Shown one piece after another: positions 43,902-52,853 of a DNA stretch of 64,000 nucleotides. The notes beneath the pieces were generated by a model, which ran no database searches, had not been told where the DNA came from, and saw only the letters and a list, made by a program, of their open reading frames with translations. The stretch spans positions 806,001 through 870,000 of the forward strand of contig NZ_CP092968.1 in the NCBI RefSeq assembly GCF_027571405.1. The letters run 5' to 3'. A program made the translations under genes and the position numbers. The DNA comes from Methylocystis parvus OBBP (GTDB lineage: Bacteria > Pseudomonadota > Alphaproteobacteria > Rhizobiales > Beijerinckiaceae). The number at the start of each line of letters is the position of its first letter. Position 1 is the first letter of the stretch.

Positions 43902-46634
43902 TTACGCTCCCTCCCCTTCGTCTCCCTCCCCCACATCCCCAATATGCTCGACCGACACCACACGCTCGTCCTCGGCCGTATTGAACACGATCACGCCCTG
44001 CGCGCCACGTCCCGCGACTCTAATCCCTTCCACCGGGCAGCGGATGAGCTGACCGCCATCGGTGACGAGCATGATCTCGTCGTCCGGACCGACGGGGAAT
44101 GACGCCACGAGCTTGCCGTTGCGGGCGTTGACCGCCATGGCGACGATGCCTTTGCCGCCGCGCCCCGTAATACGATACTCGTAAGAGGAGGTGCGCTTGC
44201 CGTAGCCGTTCTCGGACACCGTCAGAATGATCTGCTCGGCCGCCTGCATCTCGTAGAAGCGCACATCGGAAAGTTCGACGGCGCCCGTCCCCTCTTCTGC
44301 TTCCGCGCCCGCATCCGGCGCGACATCCTCGCCCATGCGACGGCGCAGCGCGCTCGCCTTTTTGAGATATGCGGCGCGCTCGTCGCCCGTCGCTTCGAAA
44401 TGTTTGAGGATCGACAGCGAAATGACGCGATCGCCGTCGGCGAGCGACACGCCGCGCACGCCCATGGAGCTGCGGCCCTGGAAGACGCGCACTTCCGGCA
44501 CGGCGAAACGGATGCACTGGCCGTCGCTCGTCGTCAGCAGAATGTCGTCATGCTCCGTCGCCGTGGCGACGTCGACGATCCCCTCGCCCTCGTCGAGCTT
44601 CATGGCGATCAGGCCGTTGCGGCGCACGTCGACGAAATCCGAGAGCTTGTTGCGCCTCACCGTGCCGCGCGTCGTCGCGAAGATGACGTCGAGCGTCTCC
44701 CAACTCGTCTCGTCCTCGGGCAGCGGCATGATGGTGGTGATGCGTTCGCCGGACTCGAGCGGCAGCATGTTGACGAGCGCCTTGCCCCGCGCCTGCGGCG
44801 CCGCGAGCGGCAGCCGCCAGACTTTTTCCTTATAGGCCTTGCCGCGCGAGGAGAAGAACAGCACCGGCGTATGGGTGTTGGCGACGAAGAGGCGGTGGAC
44901 GAAATCCTCCTCCTTCATCTGCATGCCAGAGCGGCCCTTGCCGCCGCGCCTTTGCGCCCGATAGGTCGAAAGCGGCACGCGCTTGATGTAGCCGGCATGG
45001 GAGACGGTGACGACCATGTCCTCGCGGACGATAAGGTCCTCGTCCTCCACCTCGCCGTCGGAGTCGAGAATCTCCGTGCGGCGCGGCGTCGCATAAGCCT
45101 CCTTCACCGCCAGCATCTCGTCCTTCACGATGCCGAACAGCCTTTCGCGCGAGCCGAGGATCTCGAGATATTCCGCGATCTCGGCTGCGAGCTTGTTCAA
45201 GGCTTCCGCGATCTCCTCGCGGCCGAGCGCCGTGAGGCGCTGCAGGCGCAGATCGAGGATCGCGCGCGCCTGCGCCTCGGAGAGGCGGATCGTGCCGTCG
45301 TCGGAGAGCTTGTGGCGTGGATCGGCGATAAGCTCCACGAGCGGCGCCATGTCCTTCGCCGGCCAGTCGCGCGCCATCAAGGCTTCGCGCGCCGCCGCGG
45401 CGTCAGCCGAGGTGCGGATGAGGCGGATCACTTCGTCGATATTCGCGACCGCGATAGCGAGGCCAACCTGCAGATGGGCGTTGTCGCGCGCTTTGTTCAG
45501 CCGGAACTTGGTGCGGCGGGTGACGACCGTCTCGCGGAAATCGACGAAGGCGCGCAGCACGTCATGGAGCGTCATCAGCTCCGGCCGGCCGCCATTGAGC
45601 GCGATCATGTTCACCGCGAAGCTCGATTGCAGCGCGGTGTGGCGCCAGAGCTGGTTCAGCACGACGTCGGCGACCGCCTCGCGCTTCAGCTCCACCACGA
45701 TGCGCATGCCGTCGCGGTCGGACTCGTCGCGCAGATCCGAGATGCCTTCGATCTTCTTTTCCTTGACGAGTTCCGCGATGCGCTCGATCAGCGCGGCCTT
45801 GTTCACCTGATAGGGTATCTCGGTGAAGATGATCGCCTCGCGCTCCTTGCGCAGCGTCTCGATCTCGGCTTTCGCGCGCATGATGATCGAGCCGCGCCCG
45901 GTCGCGTAGGCGTTGCGGATGCCGCCGCGCCCGAGGATCGTCGCCGCCGTCGGAAAGTCCGGGCCGGGAACGATCTCCATCAGTTCGGCGACAGTCATGT
46001 CGGGCTTGTCGATCAGCGCGATGCAGGCGTCTATGACTTCGCCGAGATTATGCGGCGGAATATTCGTCGCCATGCCGACGGCGATGCCGCCGGCGCCGTT
46101 GACGAGCAGGTTCGGGAAGCGCGCCGGAAGGACGGTCGGCTCATGCTCCTTGCCGTCATAGTTCGGCTGGAAGTCGACCGTGCCTTCGTCGATGTCCTCG
46201 AGCAGCGCGAGGGCGGGCTTGGCGAGGCGCGACTCAGTGTAGCGCATGGCCGCCGGCGGATCATTGTCGACCGAGCCGAAATTGCCCTGTCCGTCGACGA
46301 GCATGAGCCGCATCGAGAAGGGTTGCGCCATGCGCACCAGCGCGTCGTAGATCGCCGCGTCGCCATGCGGATGATATTTACCCATGACGTCGCCGACGAT
46401 GCGCGCCGACTTCACGTAAGGCTTGTCGGGCGTGTGCCCGTTCTCGTTCATCGAAAACAGGATGCGCCGATGCACGGGCTTGAGGCCGTCGCGAACGTCC
46501 GGCAGCGCGCGGCTCACGATCACGCTCATCGCGTAATCGAGATAGCTGCGCTTCATCTCGTCGGCGATGGACACCGGCCTGATGTCGGAGCCGTGCTTTT
46601 CGGGTTCGTCTTTTTTCGAGTCGTCGTCGGCCAA
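43902..46634 (-). CDS. gyrA: DNA gyrase subunit A
   Basis: The 910-residue type IIA topoisomerase subunit has all parts: the N-terminal winged-helix region, catalytic tyrosine in [10 protein letters not shown], the long coiled-coil/gate region, and a beta-pinwheel C-terminal domain with GyrA box QRRGGKG. The quinolone region reads [17 protein letters not shown], with alanine where E. coli has Ser83 and the Asp87 equivalent kept. The C-terminus has an acidic tail ([12 protein letters not shown]). It introduces negative supercoils together with GyrB. Confidence 0.98.
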   Translation of the reverse strand: MADDDSKKDEPEKHGSDIRPVSIADEMKRSYLDYAMSVIVSRALPDVRDGLKPVHRRILFSMNENGHTPDKPYVKSARIVGDVMGKYHPHGDAAIYDALVRMAQPFSMRLMLVDGQGNFGSVDNDPPAAMRYTESRLAKPALALLEDIDEGTVDFQPNYDGKEHEPTVLPARFPNLLVNGAGGIAVGMATNIPPHNLGEVIDACIALIDKPDMTVAELMEIVPGPDFPTAATILGRGGIRNAYATGRGSIIMRAKAEIETLRKEREAIIFTEIPYQVNKAALIERIAELVKEKKIEGISDLRDESDRDGMRIVVELKREAVADVVLNQLWRHTALQSSFAVNMIALNGGRPELMTLHDVLRAFVDFRETVVTRRTKFRLNKARDNAHLQVGLAIAVANIDEVIRLIRTSADAAAAREALMARDWPAKDMAPLVELIADPRHKLSDDGTIRLSEAQARAILDLRLQRLTALGREEIAEALNKLAAEIAEYLEILGSRERLFGIVKDEMLAVKEAYATPRRTEILDSDGEVEDEDLIVREDMVVTVSHAGYIKRVPLSTYRAQRRGGKGRSGMQMKEEDFVHRLFVANTHTPVLFFSSRGKAYKEKVWRLPLAAPQARGKALVNMLPLESGERITTIMPLPEDETSWETLDVIFATTRGTVRRNKLSDFVDVRRNGLIAMKLDEGEGIVDVATATEHDDILLTTSDGQCIRFAVPEVRVFQGRSSMGVRGVSLADGDRVISLSILKHFEATGDERAAYLKKASALRRRMGEDVAPDAGAEAEEGTGAVELSDVRFYEMQAAEQIILTVSENGYGKRTSSYEYRITGRGGKGIVAMAVNARNGKLVASFPVGPDDEIMLVTDGGQLIRCPVEGIRVAGRGAQGVIVFNTAEDERVVSVEHIGDVGEGDEGEGA

Positions 46635-47007
46635 TTGCGCGCCATCCGGGGCTAAATCCTGATCCTTTCCGTATAGGCGATTCGGCGGCGCGGCGCCAGT
46701 TTCGCCCGGATATGATACACATTGAAATTCAACGCCTTAGATTGAGCATGCCGGACTATTGCGGGGATAGCCGCGCAACGAAAATCAAAATCCGGGCCGA
46801 ATGAAAGTAAATTGGCTCGACAGCAACGTTTTTTACCTTCCAAGCTTGATCGCCGCCCTGCGCCATGCTCCTATCCGCCCGCCTTGCCGAGACGTAAGGC
46901 GGCTCGCTCGAGGCCCGGCTGTCGCCGCGTCGATTTCATCTCGTTGCGGCGACCGGCATTTGAGCGGGAATTGCTTGTGTAATGAAGAATTTTTGGAAGG
47001 ATCGAAT
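46635..47007. other. Divergent intergenic region between gyrA and the GlcG/HbpS-like gene
   Basis: 373 bases with an AT-rich centre (TGATACACATTGAAATTCAA near 46710) that likely contains promoters for both genes. A palindrome-rich block near 46930-46970 is GC-rich but not a clear hairpin. No gene was supported. Confidence 0.4.
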
Positions 47008-47691
47008 ATGGTCAAGTTTCTGAAAATGTTGTGTATATCCGTCGTCGCGTTCGGCGCCGTCAACGGCGTCGCCCTCGCCTCCGACAGCGAAGGCGACGGG
47101 CGTTCCTGCCCGGTGAGCTGGCAGACTCTGCGGGATGCGTTGAGAGCCGCCAAGGCCGACAGGAGCGTCACGACTCCAGGCGCCTTCGGCAACAATATGT
47201 GGGGCGTCGTCGTGAACCGCACCGGGGCGGTGTGCGCGGTCGCGTTTTCAGGCTCCGCCGCGAGCGATCAGTGGCTCCTCAGCCGACAGATCGCAGCCGC
47301 AAAGGCTTTCACGGCGAACGGCCTCAGCCTCGACTCCATTCTCGGCGGCAGCAAACAGCTCTCGACCCAGCAGCTTTACGACCTCGTCCAGCCCGGCGGC
47401 GGCCTCTACGGCGTGCATTTCGGCAATATTCAGGACGCGGCGGACGCTACGAAAGGGCCGGCGTCGAAATGGGGCGCCGCCTCAGATCCGATGGTCGGGC
47501 TGCGCGTGGCCGGCATGATCACTTTCGGCGGCGGGCTCGCACTCGTCAACAATCGCGGCGTCGTGGTCGGGGGTCTTGGAATATCCGGCGATACGGCGTG
47601 CCAGGACGATAAATTCGCCCGAGCGGTTCGCACCGGACTGGGGTTGAATGGCGGCGTCGCGGATGCGGGGACCGGAGCAACCTGCCGGTAA
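47008..47691 (+). CDS. Exported GlcG/HbpS-family haem-binding-like protein
   Basis: A 227-residue precursor with signal peptide (VKFLKMLCISVVAFGAVNG). The mature part shows the GlcG/HbpS fold: WGVVVNRTGAVCAVAFSGS, SRQIAAAKAFTANG and a C-terminal GLALVNNRGVVVGGLGISGD, then DDKFARAVRTGLG. Cysteines CPVS, VCAV, TACQ and TCR suggest disulfides. Members bind haem or degradation products, or accompany oxidoreductases. GGAAGGATCGAAT precedes the ATG. A hairpin terminator follows. Confidence 0.88.
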   Translation: MVKFLKMLCISVVAFGAVNGVALASDSEGDGRSCPVSWQTLRDALRAAKADRSVTTPGAFGNNMWGVVVNRTGAVCAVAFSGSAASDQWLLSRQIAAAKAFTANGLSLDSILGGSKQLSTQQLYDLVQPGGGLYGVHFGNIQDAADATKGPASKWGAASDPMVGLRVAGMITFGGGLALVNNRGVVVGGLGISGDTACQDDKFARAVRTGLGLNGGVADAGTGATCR

Positions 47692-47721
47692 GTTCGTCAT
47701 ATTGGCGGCGCTGAAAAGACA

Positions 47722-47747
47722 TCGCCCCGGCCGATGGGCCGGGGCGA
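47722..47747. terminator. Hairpin between convergent GlcG/HbpS-like and DUF2167 genes
   Basis: A perfect 11-bp stem (TCGCCCCGGCC with its complement) and GATG loop, followed by CATTTCTCTC on the plus strand. It lies 31 bases past the GlcG/HbpS stop and 9 bases before the end of the opposite gene, so it probably serves both. Confidence 0.8.
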
Positions 47748-47755
47748 CATTTCTC

Positions 47756-50233
47756 TCACTGATCGCTCGCGCGCCTGTTGCGTGAGGCTTCCTCGGCGCT
47801 CGACGCCGCACCGGCGTCTCCGGGCTCGATGAGCCCGAAATCGTCTTCGTCGAAGACCGACGACGAAGCCGGGGGCTTCGGAGCCGGCGACGGGGCGATA
47901 TAGGCCTCGATCTCCTCATGCGCGTCGAAACGCGTCTCGACGACGGGTTCCGGAAAACGGCTCCCCTTCGGCTCGACGATTTGCGGTTCGACCAACGTAA
48001 GCTCGGGCTCACGCTGCCGGGGCTCCGCCGCCTCGACGATGAGAGGCGCCACGACCGGTTCGACGGCAACCACGGCGGCGGCTACTCCCGAGGCGCGGCT
48101 CGGACGCATGACGCGCGAGACGTTTACGGTGGAAGGCGCGGCCGGCTCCTCGGTCGAGCGGCGCATTCTGGCGGCCAGCATTTTCAGGGCGGAAGCAGGC
48201 TCTTCCGCTTCGTTCGACGCTCGCGGATCAGCGCTGGCGGGCGCAGGCGTCGCCGACTCGCTCCTGCTCGACCGCATGGCGGCGATCTTACCCATAAGGC
48301 CGCCGATCGCGCCTTCCGTTTTCTCGGCGCTGGCGGGCGCCGGCTTGCGAGCGGCGACGACCGGCGCCTCCGCGACCGGCTCCACCTCATGCTCGGCCTT
48401 CTTGGCGAAGCGCGCATGGAGCGTCGGCAGCAAGCGGGCGAAGAGCGACGGAGTCGCCTCGGAGGCGGGCTCGTCGACCATAGCTATAGCTGCGGGAGCC
48501 TCTTGTCCGCGACGCGGTTCGGGGTCGCGGGAGACCCGCTTCACCGGCGCGGCCTCGGCCTCCATCGCCTCGGCCACAGCCGCGTCATCGCCGGCCTTGC
48601 GACGCCGTTTCAAAAGAACATAGGCTCCGAGCGCCGCAACGCCGAACAGCGCAGGATAGAGCAGGCTCGACAGCAGCCCGCCGCCCTGCGCTTCCTCCGG
48701 CGCTGGCGCCAGCGCGGGCGGCGCCGACTTCGCGGACACGTCTCGCGTCAGCAAGTCGCCGGCGACATAGGGAGCGACCTTGTCGGCCGCGGCGTCGAAA
48801 TCCTCATAGGCCTTGCCGCGATCATAGACGATGGTCGAAGCGAGCGACGCCGCTTCGTCCTTCAGACGCTCCGCGCCTTCGCCGCCGTCGGCGAGCCCGA
48901 CCTTGATCGCGCCCTGGCGGCCAAGCGCCCAGGATTCGCAATTGAAGAATTTGTCGAGCCCGTTCTGATCGTTTTGCGTCGAAATATTCACGCAGGCGGA
49001 GAGACGGCGCTTGTCGTCGATCGCCGGCGCGATGAGCCAACCGTCGAGCGCCACCGGCGGCTGGCCGGCGTGGACGCGCTGGGCGTTGACCTCGGGCAGA
49101 CTCGCTTCGAACGCCGTCAACAGCTTCCCGGGCTCGAGCGAATCGGGCTCGCCGGTCTTGATGTAACCATCGTCGAGCAATTCGACAGGCGCGAGCCATT
49201 CGAGCTTTCCGCCGGCCGGGGCGACCATTCCCTGAACGCCCGGCCGCCATTCGAGACCGGCTTCCTGGGCAAGTTTGTGCGCTGTCTCGAGCGGCAGGAA
49301 AACGCGGCCGGCCGGCAACCACATCGTGGCCCGATCGCCGATCCGAATCTCCGCCGGGCCAACGAGGCCCTCCGCCAGAAGCGACGCAATGCGCGCATCC
49401 GAAGCCTCCTGAACGGCGGCGGGATCGCTGGAAGTCGCGGGAGCCGTCTGACCCTCCAGCTGGGCGTCCGCGGCTTGCTCCGCGACGGGCTGATCCGCGG
49501 CGACGGCGGCCGGCGCTTCCGGCGCCAGGGAGCGCAATTTCGGAACGAAAGAAGCCGCGGGAGAATCCCCCTGAAGCTCCACCACATTCTCGCCGAGCGC
49601 CGCGACCGGCGGCTTGATCGCCGCAATGGCGCGGCGCGGCGGATTGAAGGTCATGATCGGCGCCTCGAAACGCGCGGGCTCGACGATCGTGGCTTCGCCC
49701 GCCACAGCGGCGGCTTCGACCGGCGCGGGCGGCAAGGCTGCGTCCTGCCCTTCGGCCGGCGCGGCCGGCGTTTCATTCGGGAGTTGCGCCGCGACCGAGG
49801 GGGCCTCTCCTGCGGCCGGGGCCGGCGTGTCGGCGAGCGCTGGCTGCTGCTCGACGGGCATAGCCGGCGGGGGAGCGGATGGAGCCTCGGCGACCGGCTG
49901 CGCGGGAATGGGCGCCGCGGCGACGGGAGCGGGCTGCGCAGGAGCCGGCGCGGCTTCCTTGACGGGCGCCGGCGCGGGCTTCGCGGCGACGGCCGGCTGC
50001 GGGGCAGGTTTGGGCGCGAGCTTTTGCGCTTGAGCGGCGCCCTTGACCGGCTTCATCGGCGCCATCTCGAAAATGATGTCCTGCGCGGAATTCGCCGGGG
50101 ACATGGGCGGCATCTCGTAGATCACGTCGCCGCTGCTGCGGCCGTCGCGCGCCCAGCCTTGCGTCGGGACAAGGGACAACACGGCGAGCAAGGCGACGCT
50201 CGACGCGACAACAGGCGGCTTGGAATACGACAT
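47756..50233 (-). CDS. DUF2167-family membrane protein with long Ala/Pro-rich flanks
   Basis: The 825-residue protein has a signal peptide (YSKPPVVASSVALLAVLSL). Soon after is an imperfectly repeated motif (DVIYEMPPMSP, then DIIFEMAPMKP) and an approximately 200-residue Ala/Pro-rich stretch. A DUF2167-like domain spans about residues 285-535 (GPAEIRIGDRATMWLPAGRV, ELLDDGYIKTG, GWLIAPAIDDKRRLSACVNI, WALGRQGAIKVGLAD). One transmembrane helix (LYPALFGVAALGAYVLL) and a basic stop-transfer follow, then about 260 residues of Ala/Glu-rich disordered cytoplasmic tail. DUF2167 proteins are usually about 300 residues with unknown role. Start at 50233 has GGAG upstream. Confidence 0.8.
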   Translation of the reverse strand: MSYSKPPVVASSVALLAVLSLVPTQGWARDGRSSGDVIYEMPPMSPANSAQDIIFEMAPMKPVKGAAQAQKLAPKPAPQPAVAAKPAPAPVKEAAPAPAQPAPVAAAPIPAQPVAEAPSAPPPAMPVEQQPALADTPAPAAGEAPSVAAQLPNETPAAPAEGQDAALPPAPVEAAAVAGEATIVEPARFEAPIMTFNPPRRAIAAIKPPVAALGENVVELQGDSPAASFVPKLRSLAPEAPAAVAADQPVAEQAADAQLEGQTAPATSSDPAAVQEASDARIASLLAEGLVGPAEIRIGDRATMWLPAGRVFLPLETAHKLAQEAGLEWRPGVQGMVAPAGGKLEWLAPVELLDDGYIKTGEPDSLEPGKLLTAFEASLPEVNAQRVHAGQPPVALDGWLIAPAIDDKRRLSACVNISTQNDQNGLDKFFNCESWALGRQGAIKVGLADGGEGAERLKDEAASLASTIVYDRGKAYEDFDAAADKVAPYVAGDLLTRDVSAKSAPPALAPAPEEAQGGGLLSSLLYPALFGVAALGAYVLLKRRRKAGDDAAVAEAMEAEAAPVKRVSRDPEPRRGQEAPAAIAMVDEPASEATPSLFARLLPTLHARFAKKAEHEVEPVAEAPVVAARKPAPASAEKTEGAIGGLMGKIAAMRSSRSESATPAPASADPRASNEAEEPASALKMLAARMRRSTEEPAAPSTVNVSRVMRPSRASGVAAAVVAVEPVVAPLIVEAAEPRQREPELTLVEPQIVEPKGSRFPEPVVETRFDAHEEIEAYIAPSPAPKPPASSSVFDEDDFGLIEPGDAGAASSAEEASRNRRASDQ

Positions 50234-50365
50234 CGACCACTCCACGACGCATACAAGGATACGCAGGTCGCGACGTTGACGGCCGAAGCTGAAGAAAGCG
50301 CTATTTCTGGGTTGTGAGATTAAGGAAACGCATTGGCAGCGTTAACGCCCGGTTTACGCAGCCGC

Positions 50366-50740
50366 TCAAGACGCCGCGAAAAGCTGCGCCGGATCGGCGG
50401 GTTTGAGCTCGACGCTCTCTCCGCAGCCGCAAGCCGACGTCTGATTTGGATTTTCGAAGACGAAGGCCGAAGAGAATTTGTCGATCTTCACATCCATCGT
50501 CGTGCCCAAAAGATACAGAACCGCGCCCGCGTCGACGATGACCCTGCCGCCCTCGAAATCGATCACTTCGTCGCCCTTTTGGGGCTCGGCGAGCGCCATC
50601 TTGTAGGACATGCCGGCGCAACCGCCTTTTTCCACCGATACGCGCAGGCCGGTCTCCGCCGCTGCGTTGGCCAGCAGGCCGCGCACGCGCTCGGCGGCGG
50701 CGGGGCTGACGATCATCACGCTCGGTTTCGGCAGCGGCAT
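50366..50740 (-). CDS. sufA: A-type Fe-S carrier (SufA/IscA/HesB family)
   Basis: A 124-residue A-type carrier: VEKGGCAGMSYKMAL holds the first conserved cysteine, and SACGCGES the final C-x-C pair; these three cysteines bind the transferred cluster. It is the last gene of the SUF operon here. It likely receives clusters from SufBCD and delivers them to apoproteins. Start with MPLPKPS is plausible, 12 bases after the VOC gene stop. Confidence 0.94.
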   Translation of the reverse strand: MPLPKPSVMIVSPAAAERVRGLLANAAAETGLRVSVEKGGCAGMSYKMALAEPQKGDEVIDFEGGRVIVDAGAVLYLLGTTMDVKIDKFSSAFVFENPNQTSACGCGESVELKPADPAQLFAAS

Positions 50741-50752
50741 TTTTCTTCTTCC

Positions 50753-51175
50753 TCAGTAATTGGCCCAGAGGCCCGGAGACGCCAGCTCTACCAGATGGTG
50801 GTCTGGGTCTCGAAAATAAAGGCTCTCTCCGCCGCGCGGCCATTTCATGACGGCTTCGATCTCGACGCCGCACGCCGCGAGGCGGGTCCTCCATTCCGGA
50901 ATGTCGTCCGCCTCCACCGCAAAGGCGAGATGCGCGGGACCTTGCCCATCATGCGGCGGAATGCGGCCGCCGGGAAGATCGATCGGCTCGAGCGCGCCGC
51001 CTTGCCTGAACAGCAACAGCACGCTGGCCGGTCCACAATCCAACGCCCACATGCGGCTGTCCTGCATCATGGGCGATAAGCCGAGCGCATCCCGATAGAA
51101 GCGCCCCGCTCTCTCGAGGTCCTCGACATAAAGGGCCGTCTCCAGAACTCTCGGCTTCGTTTGCGGAGCAAACAT
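50753..51175 (-). CDS. VOC-family protein within the SUF operon
   Basis: A 140-residue glyoxalase-fold protein: LETALYVEDLERAGRFYRDA, then GPAHLAFAVEADDIPEWRTR and GESLYFRDPDHHLVELA, with metal-ligand histidine and glutamate in place. It lies 45 bases after sufT and 12 bases before sufA on the same strand, so is cotranscribed with Fe-S assembly genes. Its enzymatic role there is unknown. Such placement occurs in other alphaproteobacteria as far as I recall. Confidence 0.9.
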   Translation of the reverse strand: MFAPQTKPRVLETALYVEDLERAGRFYRDALGLSPMMQDSRMWALDCGPASVLLLFRQGGALEPIDLPGGRIPPHDGQGPAHLAFAVEADDIPEWRTRLAACGVEIEAVMKWPRGGESLYFRDPDHHLVELASPGLWANY

Positions 51176-51220
51176 GACGCTCGACTTCCGACATGACGCC
51201 TGTCGCTTGGCGTCTTTCGT

Positions 51221-51607
51221 TCAGAACATGTCGAGCGTGACGCGCGCCTCGTCCGACATGCGGCTCTGATCCCATGGGGGATCGAATACGAGATTGACCT
51301 TCACTTCCGAAACGCCCGGGACGGCGCCGACGGCGTTCTTCACCCATATGGGCATTTCCCCCGCGACGGGACATCCCGGCGCTGTCAGCGTCATGTCGAT
51401 TTCCACGACGCCGGCGTCAGAAATATCAATACGGTAGACCAGCCCCAGTTCGTAGACGTCGGCCGGGATCTCCGGATCGTAGACGGTCTTCAGCGCCTTC
51501 ACGATGTCGTCGGTCAGGCTGTCGTTTTTAGACGCGGAGATAGAAGCGCGGTCGTCCTCCGCGGCGACTTCCGGCTCGCTTGGGTTTAGAGCGTCGGTCA
51601 TCAGCAC
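51221..51607 (-). CDS. sufT: SUF-associated MIP18/DUF59-family protein (SufT-like)
   Basis: The 128-residue protein carries a short acidic N-terminus and a MIP18/PaaD-like domain: KALKTVYDPEIPADVYELGL, DMTLTAPGCPVAGEMPIWV and NLVFDPPWDQSRMSDEAR. The conserved cysteine is in TAPGCP. SufT-like proteins take part in Fe-S maturation of selected targets. It lies 10 bases after sufS in the operon. Confidence 0.93.
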   Translation of the reverse strand: MLMTDALNPSEPEVAAEDDRASISASKNDSLTDDIVKALKTVYDPEIPADVYELGLVYRIDISDAGVVEIDMTLTAPGCPVAGEMPIWVKNAVGAVPGVSEVKVNLVFDPPWDQSRMSDEARVTLDMF

Positions 51608-51617
51608 GAGAACCTCC

Positions 51618-52853
51618 TCAGGCGAAAAGTTTCTGAGCTTTTAGCAAAGCTTCTGCCAACCGATCGACTTCCTCGCGCGTGTTGTAGAGCGCGAAGGAGG
51701 CGCGGCATGTCGAAGTCACCCCGAAATGCGACAGAAGCGGCATTGCGCAATGCGTTCCGGCGCGCACGGCGACGCCGGAACGATCGATGATGGTCGCGAT
51801 GTCATGCGCATGCGCCGCCTTCATCTCGAAAGCGACGATCGGTCCCTTGTCCGGCGCATTTCCGAAGATGCGCAGGCCCTCGATCTCGGAGAGCCGCTGC
51901 TGCGCATAGGCCGTCAGTCGCGCCTCATGGGCGCGGATCGCGCCGCGGCCGATCGAGTCGATATAATCGAGCGCCGCGCCGAGCCCCACGGCCTGGGCGA
52001 TCGGCGGCGTGCCCGCCTCGAAGCGATGCGGCGGCGCGTTGTAAGTCACAGTGTCGCGCGTGACGGTCTCGATCATCTCGCCGCCGCCAGCGAAAGGCGG
52101 CAGCGCTTCGAGCCATTTACGCTTACCGTAAACCGCGCCGACGCCCGTCGGGCCGTAAAGCTTGTGGCCGGTGACGACGTAGAAATCGACGTCGAGCGCC
52201 TGCACGTCCACGTCGAGATGCACGGCCCCCTGCGAGCCGTCGACGCAGATCGGAACGCCATGCGCATGGGCGATGCGCGCCATATCCGCGATCGGCGTCG
52301 GCGCGCCGACGACATTGGACATATGCGTCACCGAGACGATCTTCGTCCGCTCGGTGAACATCTTCTCGAAAACGTCGAGATCGATGACGCCATTGTCGTC
52401 CGGCACGATCCATTTGATGACCGCGCCCTTGCGCTCCCGCAGGAAGTGCCAGGGCACGATGTTGGAATGATGCTCCATCAGCGACAGGATGATCTCGTCG
52501 CCCTCGCCGATATGGGCGAGCCCGTAGGAGGCGGCGACAAGGTTGAGCGCCTCGGTCGCGCCGCGCGTGAAAATGATCTCTTCCGTCAACCCGGCGTTCA
52601 GGAAACGCCGCACCGCTTCGCGCGCGCCCTCATAGCCCTCCGTCGCCGCATTGGCGAGGTAATGCAGGCCGCGATGCACATTCGCGTATTCGTGCTCGTA
52701 GAAATGCGTCAGCCGATCGATGACCGCGCGGGGCTTTTGCGCCGAAGCGGCGTTGTCGAGATAAGCGAGCGGCTTGCCGTAAGGCATTTCGGCGAGGATC
52801 GGAAAATCCGCGCGGATTTTTTCGACGTCGTAGAGGGTCACGTGCTGGTTCAT
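51618..52853 (-). CDS. sufS: Cysteine desulfurase SufS
   Basis: A 411-residue group II cysteine desulfurase that extracts sulfur from cysteine using PLP. The PLP lysine lies in YVVTGHKLYGPTGVGAVYG, and the active cysteine is in RAGTHCAMPLL, followed by TCRASFALYNT. It overlaps sufD by 4 bases (ATGA). SufE is not in the operon; SufT and SufA follow. Confidence 0.96.
   Translation of the reverse strand: MNQHVTLYDVEKIRADFPILAEMPYGKPLAYLDNAASAQKPRAVIDRLTHFYEHEYANVHRGLHYLANAATEGYEGAREAVRRFLNAGLTEEIIFTRGATEALNLVAASYGLAHIGEGDEIILSLMEHHSNIVPWHFLRERKGAVIKWIVPDDNGVIDLDVFEKMFTERTKIVSVTHMSNVVGAPTPIADMARIAHAHGVPICVDGSQGAVHLDVDVQALDVDFYVVTGHKLYGPTGVGAVYGKRKWLEALPPFAGGGEMIETVTRDTVTYNAPPHRFEAGTPPIAQAVGLGAALDYIDSIGRGAIRAHEARLTAYAQQRLSEIEGLRIFGNAPDKGPIVAFEMKAAHAHDIATIIDRSGVAVRAGTHCAMPLLSHFGVTSTCRASFALYNTREEVDRLAEALLKAQKLFA

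Noticed and set aside
44400..46655. A 751-codon plus-strand open frame opposite gyrA
   Set aside because: It is the antisense shadow of a universally conserved gene and shows only arginine/aspartate/histidine-rich noise.
47918..50317. A 799-codon open frame on the plus strand opposite the DUF2167 gene
   Set aside because: High GC and alanine/proline-rich codons leave long open frames on the other strand. This one has an arginine-rich, low-complexity composition and no domain; the minus-strand gene has a signal peptide and known family.
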